This document shows, piece by piece, positions 1-8,581 of a stretch of 64,000 nucleotides of DNA (within the stretch, counting starts at the first letter, position 1; each line of letters begins with the position of its first letter). Position numbers and translations under genes: made by a program. The notes beneath the pieces are model-generated. The model searched no databases, was not told the origin of the DNA, and was given only the letters and a program-made list of their open reading frames with translations. The stretch covers positions 62,001 to 126,000 of the forward strand of contig ONDS01000010.1 in the NCBI GenBank assembly GCA_900316685.1, written 5' to 3'. Source of the stretch: an uncultured Prevotellaceae bacterium. GTDB lineage: Bacteria; Bacteroidota; Bacteroidia; Bacteroidales; Bacteroidaceae.

Positions 1-2058
1 CTTGGGCTTTCCCGTCGAACCGGAGGTATAGATGATATAAGCCAAGGCGTCATCCGTCACCATTTCATCCTCCAATCCGTCTAATCCGTGTAATTCATTG
101 TCGTCTGATTCGTTATAATCGTTATAATCGTTAAATCCGTTTGATCTATTGTCTTCTATTCCCTTGCTGTCTAATTCGTATAATCCGTGTAATTCGTAGT
201 CGTTTAATCCCTTGTTATGTAATCCGTTGTCGTCTTTTCCCCGTATCACCATCTTCGCGTGGCTGTCGGCTATAAGTTGTTGGAGTCGTAGGGCTGGATG
301 ACTGACGTCCAAAGGCAGGTATGCAGCGCCACTGTGCATCACGCCCAAGGCGGCGACGACGAAACGGCGGTCGCGGGGGAGAAGAAGCGCCACGATGTCT
401 CCCTGTCCTATCCCTCTGCTACGTAAAGCTGTCGACAACTCTTCCACTTGGTGTCCCAGCTCCTCATAGCTCATCGTGCCATACTTGTCATGGATGGCAG
501 TCCTCCCCCCTTTTTCAAAGGAAACTAACTCCTCCCCTCCTTTTCCAAAGGAGGGGCAGGGGTGGTTTGTCAAAAGATGTCCCATCCCTATTCCCTCACC
601 CTCCCTTTGGGAGGGCTGGGGTGGGTTTTGGGGGTGGTTTGTCAAAAAATGTCCCATCCCTATTTCCTCACCCTCCCTTTGGGAGGGCCGGGGTGGGTTT
701 TTGGGGTGGTTTGATCCCTCGAAAATCAAGTCCACGACGGTCTTATCTTCCGGCCATGGCATGGACTCACCCTCCGACAACTCCTCCAACTTTCGACGTT
801 CCTCGTCACATACCATCGACAATTGGTCGAGGGGGGTGTCCTTGGGCAAACTCACCATCTGCTCCGTCACATGACGCATTGCCTTGGCAAAACTCAGCAA
901 AAAGGACTCGTCGTACCAAGCCTCACTGGCGTCTACACGTATTTCGTACTCCTCGGCATGCACATAGATCGTACAGTTCAGCTCGTTGCGGCATTCTGGG
1001 AATGACAACTGCTTGCCTTCATAAAGTCTGCCGTCCATGGGCACCTGTTCGGGTATCATCGCACTCTGGTAACCGAAGGTGATGCCGGTGCCGCGATGCA
1101 GGTCGTCGCAGAATCGGGGCAGCGGATAGCTGCTATGGCGCAGGCCATTATACTGCTCTCGGCGTTGATGGGCGAACAGGTCGGCGAGGGTGTCGCCTTC
1201 GTTATGCGGGATGCGTTGGGGCAGCGTCTGAACGAACATGCCATAGGCGCTGCGCAAACGGCGGTCGCCACGGCCATGAGACAGACTGAGATATGATACG
1301 TCGCGCTCGCCACTGAAACGGGAGAGCGCCAGACTGAAAGCGGAGGCGAACAAGGTGCTGCTGGCAACTTCCATCAGCTCACACCATACATCGATGGCGT
1401 GTCGCTCAACCATTGTACTTGTTCGCAGGTACCGACCCCAGGGATGGGCGGGAATTATGCCTAAATGGGTGAAAGGGTGGGTCTTGAAACGATCGATATG
1501 GTAGGTGCGGTCGGAGGCGTAGCGTGACGACTCCCTCTGCTGCTCTTCTACGATGGCTTGTTCCAATATGCCGTAATGTTGCTCATCCAAAGGCTGGCCG
1601 ATGTATGCCCTGGGGAGGTCGGTGCCAAGGAAAAGATGCGAGATGGTCAGCCCGTCGGCGATGAGGTGGTGGAAGTCCAGCAACAGGTAGTGGTGCTCGG
1701 GGGTCTCAATCAGTTCGAAACGGCAGAGTGGACCTTCAGATGGATGGAAAGGGCGAACGAAATGATGGTGGATATACTCATGGGTGGCGTCTTCTGGAAG
1801 GATTCGTCGTGTGATGGGTATGACAATGCTTTCATCGATGAACTGGAAGGGCTTACCCCGTTCATCCGTTCCTATGCGGATACGACTCTCCCTGCGCATC
1901 TTCAACACCTTGCGAAGGGCTGATTCCAATCGGTCGGCATCTATCTCAAGACCGTAGGCGATGCACACGGGCAAGTTCCAGCATGTGGCATCGGACTTCG
2001 ACATCCATGCGTAATAGATACCTTCCTGTGAAGGGAGCAGGGGATAGCGCTTTTCCAT
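1..2058 (-). CDS. Non-ribosomal peptide synthetase, N-terminal part (condensation + start of adenylation domain)
   Basis: Seen by translating the minus strand: the frame opens with ATG at 2058 and stays open for 686 codons to the window edge. Residues 1 to about 430 form a condensation domain with the catalytic HHLIADG (HHxxxDG) motif at residues 130-136. An adenylation domain follows; its A3 core motif YTSGSTGKPK is the last thing in the window, so the rest (substrate pocket, carrier protein, later modules) lies outside. Condensation domains join aminoacyl groups loaded on carrier proteins; one at the very N-terminus suggests the enzyme acylates its first amino acid or receives a substrate from a partner protein. 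The product cannot be predicted. Odd: two stretches, residues about 450-519 and 607-666, are encoded by intergenic-type repeats in frame. Base composition is like the neighbours. Start chosen because a promoter lies about 95 bases upstream. Confidence 0.9.
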   Translation of the reverse strand, partial: MEKRYPLLPSQEGIYYAWMSKSDATCWNLPVCIAYGLEIDADRLESALRKVLKMRRESRIRIGTDERGKPFQFIDESIVIPITRRILPEDATHEYIHHHFVRPFHPSEGPLCRFELIETPEHHYLLLDFHHLIADGLTISHLFLGTDLPRAYIGQPLDEQHYGILEQAIVEEQQRESSRYASDRTYHIDRFKTHPFTHLGIIPAHPWGRYLRTSTMVERHAIDVWCELMEVASSTLFASAFSLALSRFSGERDVSYLSLSHGRGDRRLRSAYGMFVQTLPQRIPHNEGDTLADLFAHQRREQYNGLRHSSYPLPRFCDDLHRGTGITFGYQSAMIPEQVPMDGRLYEGKQLSFPECRNELNCTIYVHAEEYEIRVDASEAWYDESFLLSFAKAMRHVTEQMVSLPKDTPLDQLSMVCDEERRKLEELSEGESMPWPEDKTVVDLIFEGSNHPKNPPRPSQREGEEIGMGHFLTNHPQNPPQPSQREGEGIGMGHLLTNHPCPSFGKGGEELVSFEKGGRTAIHDKYGTMSYEELGHQVEELSTALRSRGIGQGDIVALLLPRDRRFVVAALGVMHSGAAYLPLDVSHPALRLQQLIADSHAKMVIRGKDDNGLHNKGLNDYELHGLYELDSKGIEDNRSNGFNDYNDYNESDDNELHGLDGLEDEMVTDDALAYIIYTSGSTGKPK
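61..240. repeat. Short-word repeat (aatccgt / aattcgt) inside the synthetase reading frame
   Basis: The stretch is built from degenerate words such as taatccgt, taattcgt and cgttataatc, repeated about a dozen times. Read on the minus strand it stays in frame and encodes a 60-residue acidic, Asn/Asp/Leu/Gly-rich segment (residues 607-666) with recurring NGLN, ELHGL and NDYN words, placed between the adenylation-domain start and the A3 motif. Similar word-type repeats occur between genes elsewhere in the window (for example 26940-27060). Confidence 0.75.
500..713. repeat. Family A hairpin repeat cluster inserted in frame in the synthetase gene
   Basis: One copy of the cccctccttttccaaaggag hairpin module and two copies of the ccctccctttgggaggg module followed by ggggtgggt are present, the same units found between genes at about 4.1, 14.4, 26.0, 27.1, 30.7, 39.3 and 41.4 kb. 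Here they lie inside the synthetase and keep its frame open, encoding a Pro/Gly-rich 70-residue insert with repeated LTNHP and PSQREGE words at residues 450-519, exactly where the condensation-adenylation linker should pass into the first strand of the adenylation domain. Confidence 0.9.
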
Positions 2059-2411
2059 CTCTTTGTTTATAGTAATGGTTTGTGGTAGGGGAGGAGCCTT
2101 GTGCCCGCCCGTAAAATAGTGTCCTAATAGATGTCGCTATTTGGATGATTTTACAAAGATAGTGCAAGACGAGCGAAAAAACAAATTTATTTGAATTTTT
2201 ACTTTCCCTTTCTTCGAAAACAGTGACCTTCGGTTCCAAGCCGCCTCTTATATCTTAAAAACAACTGTCACAAACTGCTACATCCTTTTTTCAGCCATCC
2301 TCACTGTTGTTTGTTGTTGTTTTTGTTGTTTCCAAATAATATCTTTGCAAAAAAATCCTTTGTCTTTGTCGCCATTCACATTTTTTTATATAAATTTGCA
2401 TCGTCATAAAT
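2059..2411. other. Divergent intergenic region between the synthetase and the zinc-ribbon genes
   Basis: It holds the synthetase promoter (2154-2185, minus). For the plus-strand gene there are two candidate -7 boxes, TATCTTTG at 2340-2347 with a TTG 20 bases upstream, and TAAATTTG at 2391-2398. A fragment of a GTAGGGG..GCCCGCC repeat lies at about 2090-2118 and recurs at 3983-4010 and 47662-47727. No further gene is seen. Confidence 0.6.
2154..2185 (-). promoter_or_regulatory. Bacteroidetes-type promoter for the synthetase
   Basis: On the minus strand TTTG (2182-2185) is followed after 20 bases by TATCTTTG (2154-2161), matching the TTTG / TAnnTTTG consensus. It lies about 95 bases upstream of the chosen start. 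Confidence 0.6.
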
Positions 2412-3077
2412 ATGATCACGATGAAATGTCCTATTTGTCAAGCAGAGATTTCCGATGGGGCACAGTTCTGTCCCAAATGCGGAACGAAAATCAGTCAAGA
2501 TAATTGGCAACAAACTCCACAACCGGCCCAGGAGAATGTCAGGGTAGTCTACACGCAGACTCCTCAGCAGAGCAGCTCCAATAGTGCGCTCTACGCCATA
2601 GTGGGGTTCCTCGTGGCAGCGGTCATCGGACTGGGGATATGGATGTTCGTGCGCTCCTCCGGCGATAAGAAAGAACAACCGACCCAAATAGCCCAACCTG
2701 CTCAATCTGCTCAATCTGCTCAATCTGCTCAATCTGCCCAACCGGCTGCTGCTCCAGTGTCGGCTCCCCAACGCACGTATACCATACAGGGCAACCACCG
2801 CATGAGGGGATCCATCTCTAATTATCCCATCACGCTGGAATTTTATGTGTCGGGCACCCAGGTGAGCGGTACCTATTACTATCATTCGCAGGGGAGCTCT
2901 CATCGCATGACGGTAAGCGGATATATCGACGGGCAATACATGGTGCTTGAGGAATATGCACCCGATGGATTGAATACTGGCTATTTCAGTGGCAGTTTCA
3001 ATGGGTATCGCTACGCTGGCTCGTTTACCAATTACCAAAAACAAAAAACGCACTCCTTCTCCGTCAACGAGATATAA
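2412..3077 (+). CDS. Zinc-ribbon membrane protein with Gln/Ser/Ala repeat linker
   Basis: The N-terminus carries a zinc ribbon with two CxxC knuckles (CPIC and CPKC). One transmembrane helix follows at about residues 57-79, then a low-complexity linker in which a 9-bp unit (gctcaatct) is repeated four times to give QSA repeats, and a C-terminal domain of about 105 residues, rich in Tyr/Gly/Ser, that looks like beta structure. The start could equally be the ATG at 2421, which places the zinc ribbon at the extreme N-terminus. The function is not known. The layout (cytosolic zinc ribbon, helix, exported beta domain) is shared with the next gene, so the two are tandem paralogues of about the same age or older than their linker repeats. 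Confidence 0.8.
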   Translation: MITMKCPICQAEISDGAQFCPKCGTKISQDNWQQTPQPAQENVRVVYTQTPQQSSSNSALYAIVGFLVAAVIGLGIWMFVRSSGDKKEQPTQIAQPAQSAQSAQSAQSAQPAAAPVSAPQRTYTIQGNHRMRGSISNYPITLEFYVSGTQVSGTYYYHSQGSSHRMTVSGYIDGQYMVLEEYAPDGLNTGYFSGSFNGYRYAGSFTNYQKQKTHSFSVNEI

Positions 3078-3158
3078 TCACCTGGTTCTATCTAATTCAA
3101 AATAATTAAAGTGATGGTTCCCGACCATTGTCTTTAACTCCTTTAACTCCTCTAAAAT

Positions 3159-3944
3159 ATGCGTTGTATAAGATGTAATTCCCTGATCCCAGACGGATCG
3201 ACATTCTGTCCTGTCTGCGGCGCTCAAGTGTCCAACAATCCTCTCGGCGATGATGCCACGCGTATCGCATCACCCTCACAACCACCTCACCGACAGGCTG
3301 CACCGCCACCTCACGCCAACTATGGGGCACCCATGCAGCAGCAACAGTATTATGCGCCGGCCCCAAAACCGAAAAACAATACGGTCCTATGGGTCATCGT
3401 CGGCATCCTGGCGGCGGCATTATTAGGATTGGGAGGGTGGCTCCTCATGGATACGCTGAGCGATAAGGGCGACGCCAACCAACCTTCCAAAGATGCACAG
3501 GTGGTAAAGGCTTCATCCTCGGTGGATAAACAGGAATCACAAACTTCATCGCAACAGGCTGCTCAACCGGAGCAACAGACCTCTCAACCGGAGCAACAGA
3601 CCTCTCAACCGGAACCGCAACAGGTGGCTCCTGTTCCCCAGCAATCGAATCCGCAACGTGTCTCTTCCGACGGAACGGTTGTGCTCAAGGGAAAACTCAA
3701 TGGTGATAATGTCACGTTCACACTCTTCCCACAAGGCGCCAATTATTATGTGGGTTCTTTCCAGAACCATAAGATGGGTGTGACATGGGGCGTAGAGGGA
3801 TACCTCTACCCAGGTAGCATGGAGTTTAGAAGCACAGGCTTGAAGAAAAACTGGAGCTTTACTGCAGCAGGCGACCAAGAGGTGCTTTCCGGCACATCAT
3901 CCAACGGTACCGTCACCTACGACATGCGTCTATACTATCAATAA
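3159..3944 (+). CDS. Zinc-ribbon membrane protein, paralogue of the preceding gene
   Basis: Starts 81 bases after the preceding gene. The N-terminal zinc ribbon again has two CxxC pairs (CIRC, CPVC). A Gln/Pro/His-rich stretch leads into one transmembrane helix (about residues 72-95), then a Ser/Gln-rich linker containing two copies of a 21-bp unit encoding QPEQQTS plus a partial third, and a C-terminal beta-rich domain of about 95 residues. The C-terminal domain resembles that of the upstream gene only loosely (both have a GSF..Y/KMGV-type core). No enzymatic motif is seen. Because repeat units are multiples of three bases, copy-number change would alter linker length, not frame. Confidence 0.8.
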   Translation: MRCIRCNSLIPDGSTFCPVCGAQVSNNPLGDDATRIASPSQPPHRQAAPPPHANYGAPMQQQQYYAPAPKPKNNTVLWVIVGILAAALLGLGGWLLMDTLSDKGDANQPSKDAQVVKASSSVDKQESQTSSQQAAQPEQQTSQPEQQTSQPEPQQVAPVPQQSNPQRVSSDGTVVLKGKLNGDNVTFTLFPQGANYYVGSFQNHKMGVTWGVEGYLYPGSMEFRSTGLKKNWSFTAAGDQEVLSGTSSNGTVTYDMRLYYQ

Positions 3945-4042
3945 TTGTTCTATCTCCATACTATAATAAGTGTACTATTCCCGTAGGGGCGGTGCCTCGT
4001 GCCCGCCCGCTCTATAGCTACTATAACCCCTTTAAACAGACA

Positions 4043-4074
4043 CAGCCCCATCGGCGGAAAAGCCGATGGGGCTG
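4043..4074. terminator. Hairpin terminator between convergent genes
   Basis: A perfect 13-bp stem (CAGCCCCATCGGC / GCCGATGGGGCTG) closes a 6-base loop. It lies downstream of the second zinc-ribbon gene and, from the other side, of the membrane protein gene on the minus strand; T-rich tracts are weak on both sides. Confidence 0.65.
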
Positions 4075-4084
4075 TATTGATACC

Positions 4085-4168
4085 TCATTTCTCTCTCCCT
4101 CCCTTTGGGAGGTCCGGGGTGGGTTACCTCTGAGGTCCGGGGTGGGTTGCCTCTGAGGGCCGGGGTAG
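4085..4168. repeat. Family A repeat, partial tandem copies
   Basis: One ccctccctttgggagg module is followed by three tandem ggtccggggtgggtt-type units (period about 25 bases). The last unit ends at the stop codon of the minus-strand gene at 4170. Confidence 0.75.
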
Positions 4169-4169
4169 G

Positions 4170-4583
4170 TTACTTCCTCAGCGAAGAGTTGCCGCGGGCT
4201 TTCTCCTGCTCCTCCAGATGCTGCCTGGTGTTCTTGTTGGCCAAGTAGCTTAATCCCATGATCAGCAGGGTGGGCATCAGCAAGATGAAGTGTACCACAA
4301 ATGCCGTGGTCGTCTTCTCTGGCAGGAAACAACTGAACACAATGGCGACAACCACCTCCAAGACGAAGTTGATGACGGCTATCGATACCGTGGTCAGGTT
4401 CATCACACCGGCACGCTCCTTGTCGGAATAACTGCCCAAAACTATCAAACCATAACTCAACAAGACGAAGATCAGGCCGATGCGGGCGCAAACATTCGAC
4501 GACAGGTCGGAAAGCAGTAAAAACAATACCACGATGATGATCACGGGTATCAACCATAGTCCTATCTTGACAATCTTTTCCAT
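4170..4583 (-). CDS. Small four-helix membrane protein of unknown function
   Basis: 137 residues with four hydrophobic helices (about residues 5-24, 33-52, 62-85 and 92-113) and a charged, Glu/Lys/Arg-rich C-terminal tail. No family is recognised. The stop codon touches the family A repeat, so the last residues could have been affected by repeat insertion. It is transcribed towards the zinc-ribbon genes and has 172 bases to mscL, which is on the same strand but ends in its own terminator, so it is probably a separate unit. Confidence 0.7.
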   Translation of the reverse strand: MEKIVKIGLWLIPVIIIVVLFLLLSDLSSNVCARIGLIFVLLSYGLIVLGSYSDKERAGVMNLTTVSIAVINFVLEVVVAIVFSCFLPEKTTTAFVVHFILLMPTLLIMGLSYLANKNTRQHLEEQEKARGNSSLRK

Positions 4584-4697
4584 GTCGGCTTTCTTTTTAT
4601 TCTTCTATTTTTACAAAATTCGGTAGTTGTTGAAGTCCAAACATCGCCCATAGAAAAACTATTGGCTTAACTTCTTAACTCCCAAACTCCTCTAAAT

Positions 4698-4734
4698 TAA
4701 AAAACTTCCAACCGCAGGCTCTGTGGTTGGAAGT
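4698..4734 (-). terminator. Rho-independent terminator of mscL
   Basis: Read on the minus strand, a 10-bp stem (ACTTCCAACC / GGTTGGAAGT) with an 11-base loop is followed by a TTTTTAA tract, 22 bases beyond the mscL stop codon. Confidence 0.8.
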
Positions 4735-4755
4735 CCTTTATAAAGCGGTATACTA

Positions 4756-5178
4756 TTACTTGTTCTTCAGCAAGTCGCGAATCTCACCAAGCAACACCTC
4801 TTCCTTCGAGGGCTCGGGCTCGGGAGCAGGCTCTTCGGCCTTCTTCTTGGTCAACTTGTTCATACCCTTGATCATCAGGAAGATACACAGGGCGACAATC
4901 AGGAAGTCAACGACATTCTGAATGAACTGGCCATAAGCAAACACAGAACCAGCTTCTTTGGCAGCCTCAAGCGACAAACCTTCGGCTTGACCCGACAGAC
5001 CACAGTACAACTGCGTGAAATCGGCATTGCCCAATACCTTACCTACCAACGGCATGATGATGTCGTCTACCAACGAACTGACAATCTTGCCGAAAGCACC
5101 GCCGATGATCACACCGACAGCCATGTCCATCACGTTGCCCTTCATGGCAAACTCTTTGAATTCTTTAATAAATCCCAT
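4756..5178 (-). CDS. mscL: Large-conductance mechanosensitive channel MscL
   Basis: 140 residues, the usual length. The N-terminus has the family pattern (F.EF..F...[20 protein letters not shown]), with the first pore-lining helix at about 15-45 and the conserved GxxxG packing. The second helix is at about 86-107, followed by the cytoplasmic KKK segment and an acidic C-terminal amphipathic helix. MscL opens in the inner membrane under extreme tension and releases solutes during hypo-osmotic shock. The periplasmic loop between the helices is unremarkable for Bacteroidetes. Single-gene unit with its own terminator; its candidate -7 box overlaps the divergent promoter region of the glyceraldehyde-3-phosphate dehydrogenase gene. 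Confidence 0.97.
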   Translation of the reverse strand: MGFIKEFKEFAMKGNVMDMAVGVIIGGAFGKIVSSLVDDIIMPLVGKVLGNADFTQLYCGLSGQAEGLSLEAAKEAGSVFAYGQFIQNVVDFLIVALCIFLMIKGMNKLTKKKAEEPAPEPEPSKEEVLLGEIRDLLKNK

Positions 5179-5307
5179 AGTAATTGATATTTAAAATGTG
5201 TAAAATTGTAATGTTCATTTTGCAATCTCTTCCCGCGCTATGATTTTTTAAGCTTTCGGGATAGGATTCTTAAATCTTTTTAAACTATTTAATATTGAAA
5301 ACTGATG

Positions 5308-5335
5308 CAAATATAGAAATAATTTTGTAAATTTG
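5308..5335. promoter_or_regulatory. Back-to-back -7 boxes of mscL and the GAPDH gene
   Basis: TATATTTG on the minus strand (5308-5315) points to mscL and TAAATTTG on the plus strand (5328-5335) points to the dehydrogenase, only 12 bases apart. No clear TTTG box is found at 19 bases for either, so these are the weaker promoter calls in this window. Confidence 0.5.
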
Positions 5336-5462
5336 CACACGAAAAATGAAAAAAATGCCAAATAGGCTCACTTTTTTGATAATTCACATATCTATTGAGG
5401 GAGTTAATGGCAGGGTAACTGATGATTTATATTTTTAACCCTTAAATAAATTATTTAATAAA

Positions 5463-6491
5463 ATGACAAAAGTAGCAATTAACGGCTTTGGCCGTATCGG
5501 TCGTCTCGCATTCCGTCAGATGTTCGAGGCAGAAGGTTATGAAGTGATCGCTATCAACGACCTCACCAGCCCCAAAATGCTGGCTCACCTCCTCAAGTAT
5601 GATACCGCACAGGGTGGATTCGCTGGAAAATTCGGCGAGTGCAAACACACTGTTGAGGCTACTGACAACTCCATCATCGTCGATGGTAAGGAAATCACTA
5701 TCTATGCCAAACCCAATGCCGCTGAACTGCCCTGGGGCGAACTCGGAGTAGACGTGGTGCTCGAGTGCACTGGTTTCTATACCTCCAAAGAAAAGGCTTC
5801 TGCTCACATCCAGGCTGGTGCCAAGAAAGTGGTCATCTCCGCTCCCGCTGGCAAAGACCTGCCCACCATCGTTTACAACGTCAACCACAAAACCCTGACT
5901 CCCGCCGACACCGTTATCTCGGCTGCTTCTTGTACTACCAACTGCTTGGCTCCCATGGCCGACGCTCTTAACAAGTACGCTCCCATCTGCAGCGGTATCA
6001 TGTCGACCATCCACGCCTACACTGGCGACCAGATGATTCTCGACGGTCCCCAGCGCAAGGGTGACCTCCGTCGTAGCCGCGCTGGCGCTTGCAACATCGT
6101 GCCCAACTCCACAGGTGCTGCCAAGGCCATCGGTCTCGTGATCCCCGAACTCAACGGTAAACTCATCGGCTCCGCTCAGCGCGTTCCCACTCCTACAGGT
6201 TCCACCACTATCCTCATCGCCGTGGTGAAGGGTAAGGACGTCACCGTAGAGGGCATCAACGCTGCTATGAAGGCTGCCGGTTCAGAGAGCTTCGGTTACA
6301 CCGAGGACCAGATCGTTTCTTCCGACATCATCGGTATGAAGTACGGCTCGCTCTTCGACGCTACCCAGACCATGGTGAGCAAGATCGACGACGATACCTA
6401 TCAGGTGCAGGTCGTGAGCTGGTACGACAACGAGAACTCCTACACTTCTCAGATGGTTCGTACTATCAAATACCTCGCTGAACTCAAATAA
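5463..6491 (+). CDS. gapA: Glyceraldehyde-3-phosphate dehydrogenase, type I
   Basis: 342 residues, normal for the family. The NAD-binding motif NGFGRIGR is at residues 7-14, the catalytic Cys157 lies in SCTTNC, and the conserved [19 protein letters not shown] and WYDNENSY segments follow. The enzyme oxidises glyceraldehyde-3-phosphate to 1,3-bisphosphoglycerate in glycolysis. It is a single-gene unit: a roughly 125-base leader after the -7 box and a hairpin terminator 20 bases after the stop. Codon use is visibly biased (ctc, ggt, atc, aac), as expected of a highly expressed gene. Confidence 0.97.
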   Translation: MTKVAINGFGRIGRLAFRQMFEAEGYEVIAINDLTSPKMLAHLLKYDTAQGGFAGKFGECKHTVEATDNSIIVDGKEITIYAKPNAAELPWGELGVDVVLECTGFYTSKEKASAHIQAGAKKVVISAPAGKDLPTIVYNVNHKTLTPADTVISAASCTTNCLAPMADALNKYAPICSGIMSTIHAYTGDQMILDGPQRKGDLRRSRAGACNIVPNSTGAAKAIGLVIPELNGKLIGSAQRVPTPTGSTTILIAVVKGKDVTVEGINAAMKAAGSESFGYTEDQIVSSDIIGMKYGSLFDATQTMVSKIDDDTYQVQVVSWYDNENSYTSQMVRTIKYLAELK

Positions 6492-6511
6492 TATTCTTAT
6501 ACAGCAATATC

Positions 6512-6546
6512 AAGGAGCCGACACCATGCGTGCCGGCTCCTTTTCC
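6512..6546 (+). terminator. Rho-independent terminator of the GAPDH gene
   Basis: GGAGCCG (6514-6520) pairs with CGGCTCC (6534-6540), followed by TTTT. Confidence 0.8.
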
Positions 6547-6635
6547 GTTAATAATTATTATAAGATGATTATTCTGTCATGATAATCATGGTATGATATT
6601 TTTTTTTTCGTACATTTGCACTAAGCAAAAACCCA

Positions 6636-7559
6636 ATGACCAACAAACTAATCACCATACTCGGACCTACGGCCTGCGGAAAAACATCTCTCGCCGTCAA
6701 TCTCGCAGCAAGATGCCATGGAGAAATCATCAGCGGCGACAGCCGACAGGTGTACAGACACATGGATATCGGAACGGGAAAAGACCTGGGCGATTACACC
6801 GTCGAGGGACAGACCATACCTTATCATCTCATCGACATTTGCGAACCGGGCACGAAATACAACCTCTTCGAATACCAACGCGATTTCCTCACTGCATACC
6901 AAGATATCATCAACAGGGGAAAACAACCCATCCTCTGCGGGGGAACGGGACTGTATATCGAATCGGTCATCAGAGGTTACCAACTCTCTCCCGTGCCGCA
7001 GAACCAACCCCTGCGCGACCGACTGGAAGGGAAAACACTCGACGAACTCACGGTCATTCTCACCGAATTGAAACAGAAAGCGGGCACTAACCTGCACAAC
7101 ACCACCGATGTGGATTCTACACAACGGGCCATACGCGCCATAGAGATAGAGGAGTATAACATCCGGCATGCCACGGAGCGGAGAGCCTTCCCCGCCATAC
7201 CTTCACTCGTCATAGGGGTGGACATCGACAGGGAACTGCGGAGGGAGCGCATCACTAAGCGACTCAGGCAACGACTCGACGAGGGCATGGTCGACGAGAT
7301 AAAGACGCTCCTCCAACAGGGAGTCACCGCAGAACAACTCATGTACTACGGGTTGGAATACAAATTCGTCACGCAATATGTCATCGGCGAGATTTCTTAC
7401 GAGCAGATGTTCCACGGCCTCGAAATAGCCATACATCAGTTTGCAAAACGGCAGATGACGTGGTTCAGGGGCATGCAAAGGAGGGGTATCGACATTCATT
7501 GGATAGATGCCAAGCTACCTACTGAAAAACAAGTAGACGCAATCCTCTCCCTTCTATAA
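6636..7559 (+). CDS. miaA: tRNA dimethylallyltransferase MiaA
   Basis: 307 residues. The P-loop GPTACGKT is at residues 10-17, followed by the family motif DSRQVYRHMDIGTGK and by GGTGLYI. MiaA transfers a dimethylallyl group to adenosine 37 of tRNAs reading codons that begin with U. A TACATTTG -7 box at 6611-6618 lies just upstream of the start, giving a very short leader. The next gene follows after 84 bases of low-complexity ctataatccctat-type sequence on the same strand, so co-transcription is possible but not certain. Confidence 0.96.
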   Translation: MTNKLITILGPTACGKTSLAVNLAARCHGEIISGDSRQVYRHMDIGTGKDLGDYTVEGQTIPYHLIDICEPGTKYNLFEYQRDFLTAYQDIINRGKQPILCGGTGLYIESVIRGYQLSPVPQNQPLRDRLEGKTLDELTVILTELKQKAGTNLHNTTDVDSTQRAIRAIEIEEYNIRHATERRAFPAIPSLVIGVDIDRELRRERITKRLRQRLDEGMVDEIKTLLQQGVTAEQLMYYGLEYKFVTQYVIGEISYEQMFHGLEIAIHQFAKRQMTWFRGMQRRGIDIHWIDAKLPTEKQVDAILSLL

Positions 7560-7643
7560 ACCCTATATTAACTATCCCTCTATAATCCCTATATAAACTA
7601 TTGCTTCTTAATAACTATAACCTCTATAATAACCACAGATAGA

Positions 7644-8570
7644 ATGGACCAAAAAAAATGGGGCATCATCTATTGCCCGAAAAGCGGTAGCTTCCGACCC
7701 CAAAAAAGGTGGGAGAAGATAGAAAAAGCACTGCGACTCAATCATATCGACTATGATTTCGTCCAGAGCGAACAGTCCAACTCCGTCGACCGACTGGTCA
7801 CCATGATGATCAACAACGGATATAAGACCATCATCATGGTGGGGGGCGACTCGGCGCTCAACGATGCCGTCAACTGCCTCATGCTCGCTGACAAACAGAC
7901 ACGCGACGAGGTAAGGCTGGGGGTCATTCCCAATGGCAAGATGAACGATTTCGCGCATTTCTGGGGCATCAAGGACAATGATTATTATAATGTGGTGAAG
8001 ATGCTGAAAAACGGGCGCACAAGAAAAATCGACCTTGGTTGTATACGCTATACCAATGCCAAGGGCGAACGGTGCCACCGCTATTTCCACAACAGCCTCA
8101 ATATCGGACTTGTGGCATCGGTCATGGACATGAGAAGGAAATCGTCGGGATGGCTGGGGGCCAATTCGCTCACCATGATCCCTTCGTCGCTGAAAATGGT
8201 GTTCCAACGGCTGGAATATAAGATGCACCTCAAAATCAACGACGATGAGCTGAAACGCAAGGTGATGTCGGTGTCCATTGGCAATGCCTCGGGATATGGG
8301 TTCACACCCAATGCGGTGCCCTACAACGGCTTGCTCGACGTGTCGGTGGTTTATCACCCCGAAGTGGCGCAACTCTTCGAGGGATTCTATCTGCTCTATA
8401 GCGGGAAAATACTCAACCATCGTGATGTGCATCCATACCGCACGAAAACGGTAGAGGTGCTCAAGGCGGAAAGAGCGCAGATAGGTATCGACGGACGGTT
8501 GATGAACACCCCGGAAGGACCGTTCAAGGTCGAGGTGGAACAAGAGGTCGTCTCCTTCATCATACCCTGA
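7644..8570 (+). CDS. Diacylglycerol kinase family lipid kinase
   Basis: 308 residues, the usual size for the bacterial DgkB/YegS/LCB5 family that phosphorylates lipid hydroxyls with ATP. The nucleotide-binding loop usually reads GGDGTxNEVxN; here it is GGDSALNDAVN (67-77), and the later PxGTxNDFA motif reads PNGKMNDFAHFWGI (about 96-109). The C-terminal beta-sandwich contains GNASGYG and a typical GLLDV strand. The order and spacing of the motifs support the family, but the changed Gly/Thr positions make the substrate or even activity uncertain. No partner lipid genes are nearby. Confidence 0.8.
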   Translation: MDQKKWGIIYCPKSGSFRPQKRWEKIEKALRLNHIDYDFVQSEQSNSVDRLVTMMINNGYKTIIMVGGDSALNDAVNCLMLADKQTRDEVRLGVIPNGKMNDFAHFWGIKDNDYYNVVKMLKNGRTRKIDLGCIRYTNAKGERCHRYFHNSLNIGLVASVMDMRRKSSGWLGANSLTMIPSSLKMVFQRLEYKMHLKINDDELKRKVMSVSIGNASGYGFTPNAVPYNGLLDVSVVYHPEVAQLFEGFYLLYSGKILNHRDVHPYRTKTVEVLKAERAQIGIDGRLMNTPEGPFKVEVEQEVVSFIIP

Positions 8571-8581
8571 CTATCTTAGGA

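Noticed and set aside
321-1082. Plus-strand open frame of 253 codons
   Set aside because: It is antisense to the synthetase, whose condensation and adenylation motifs are read on the minus strand.
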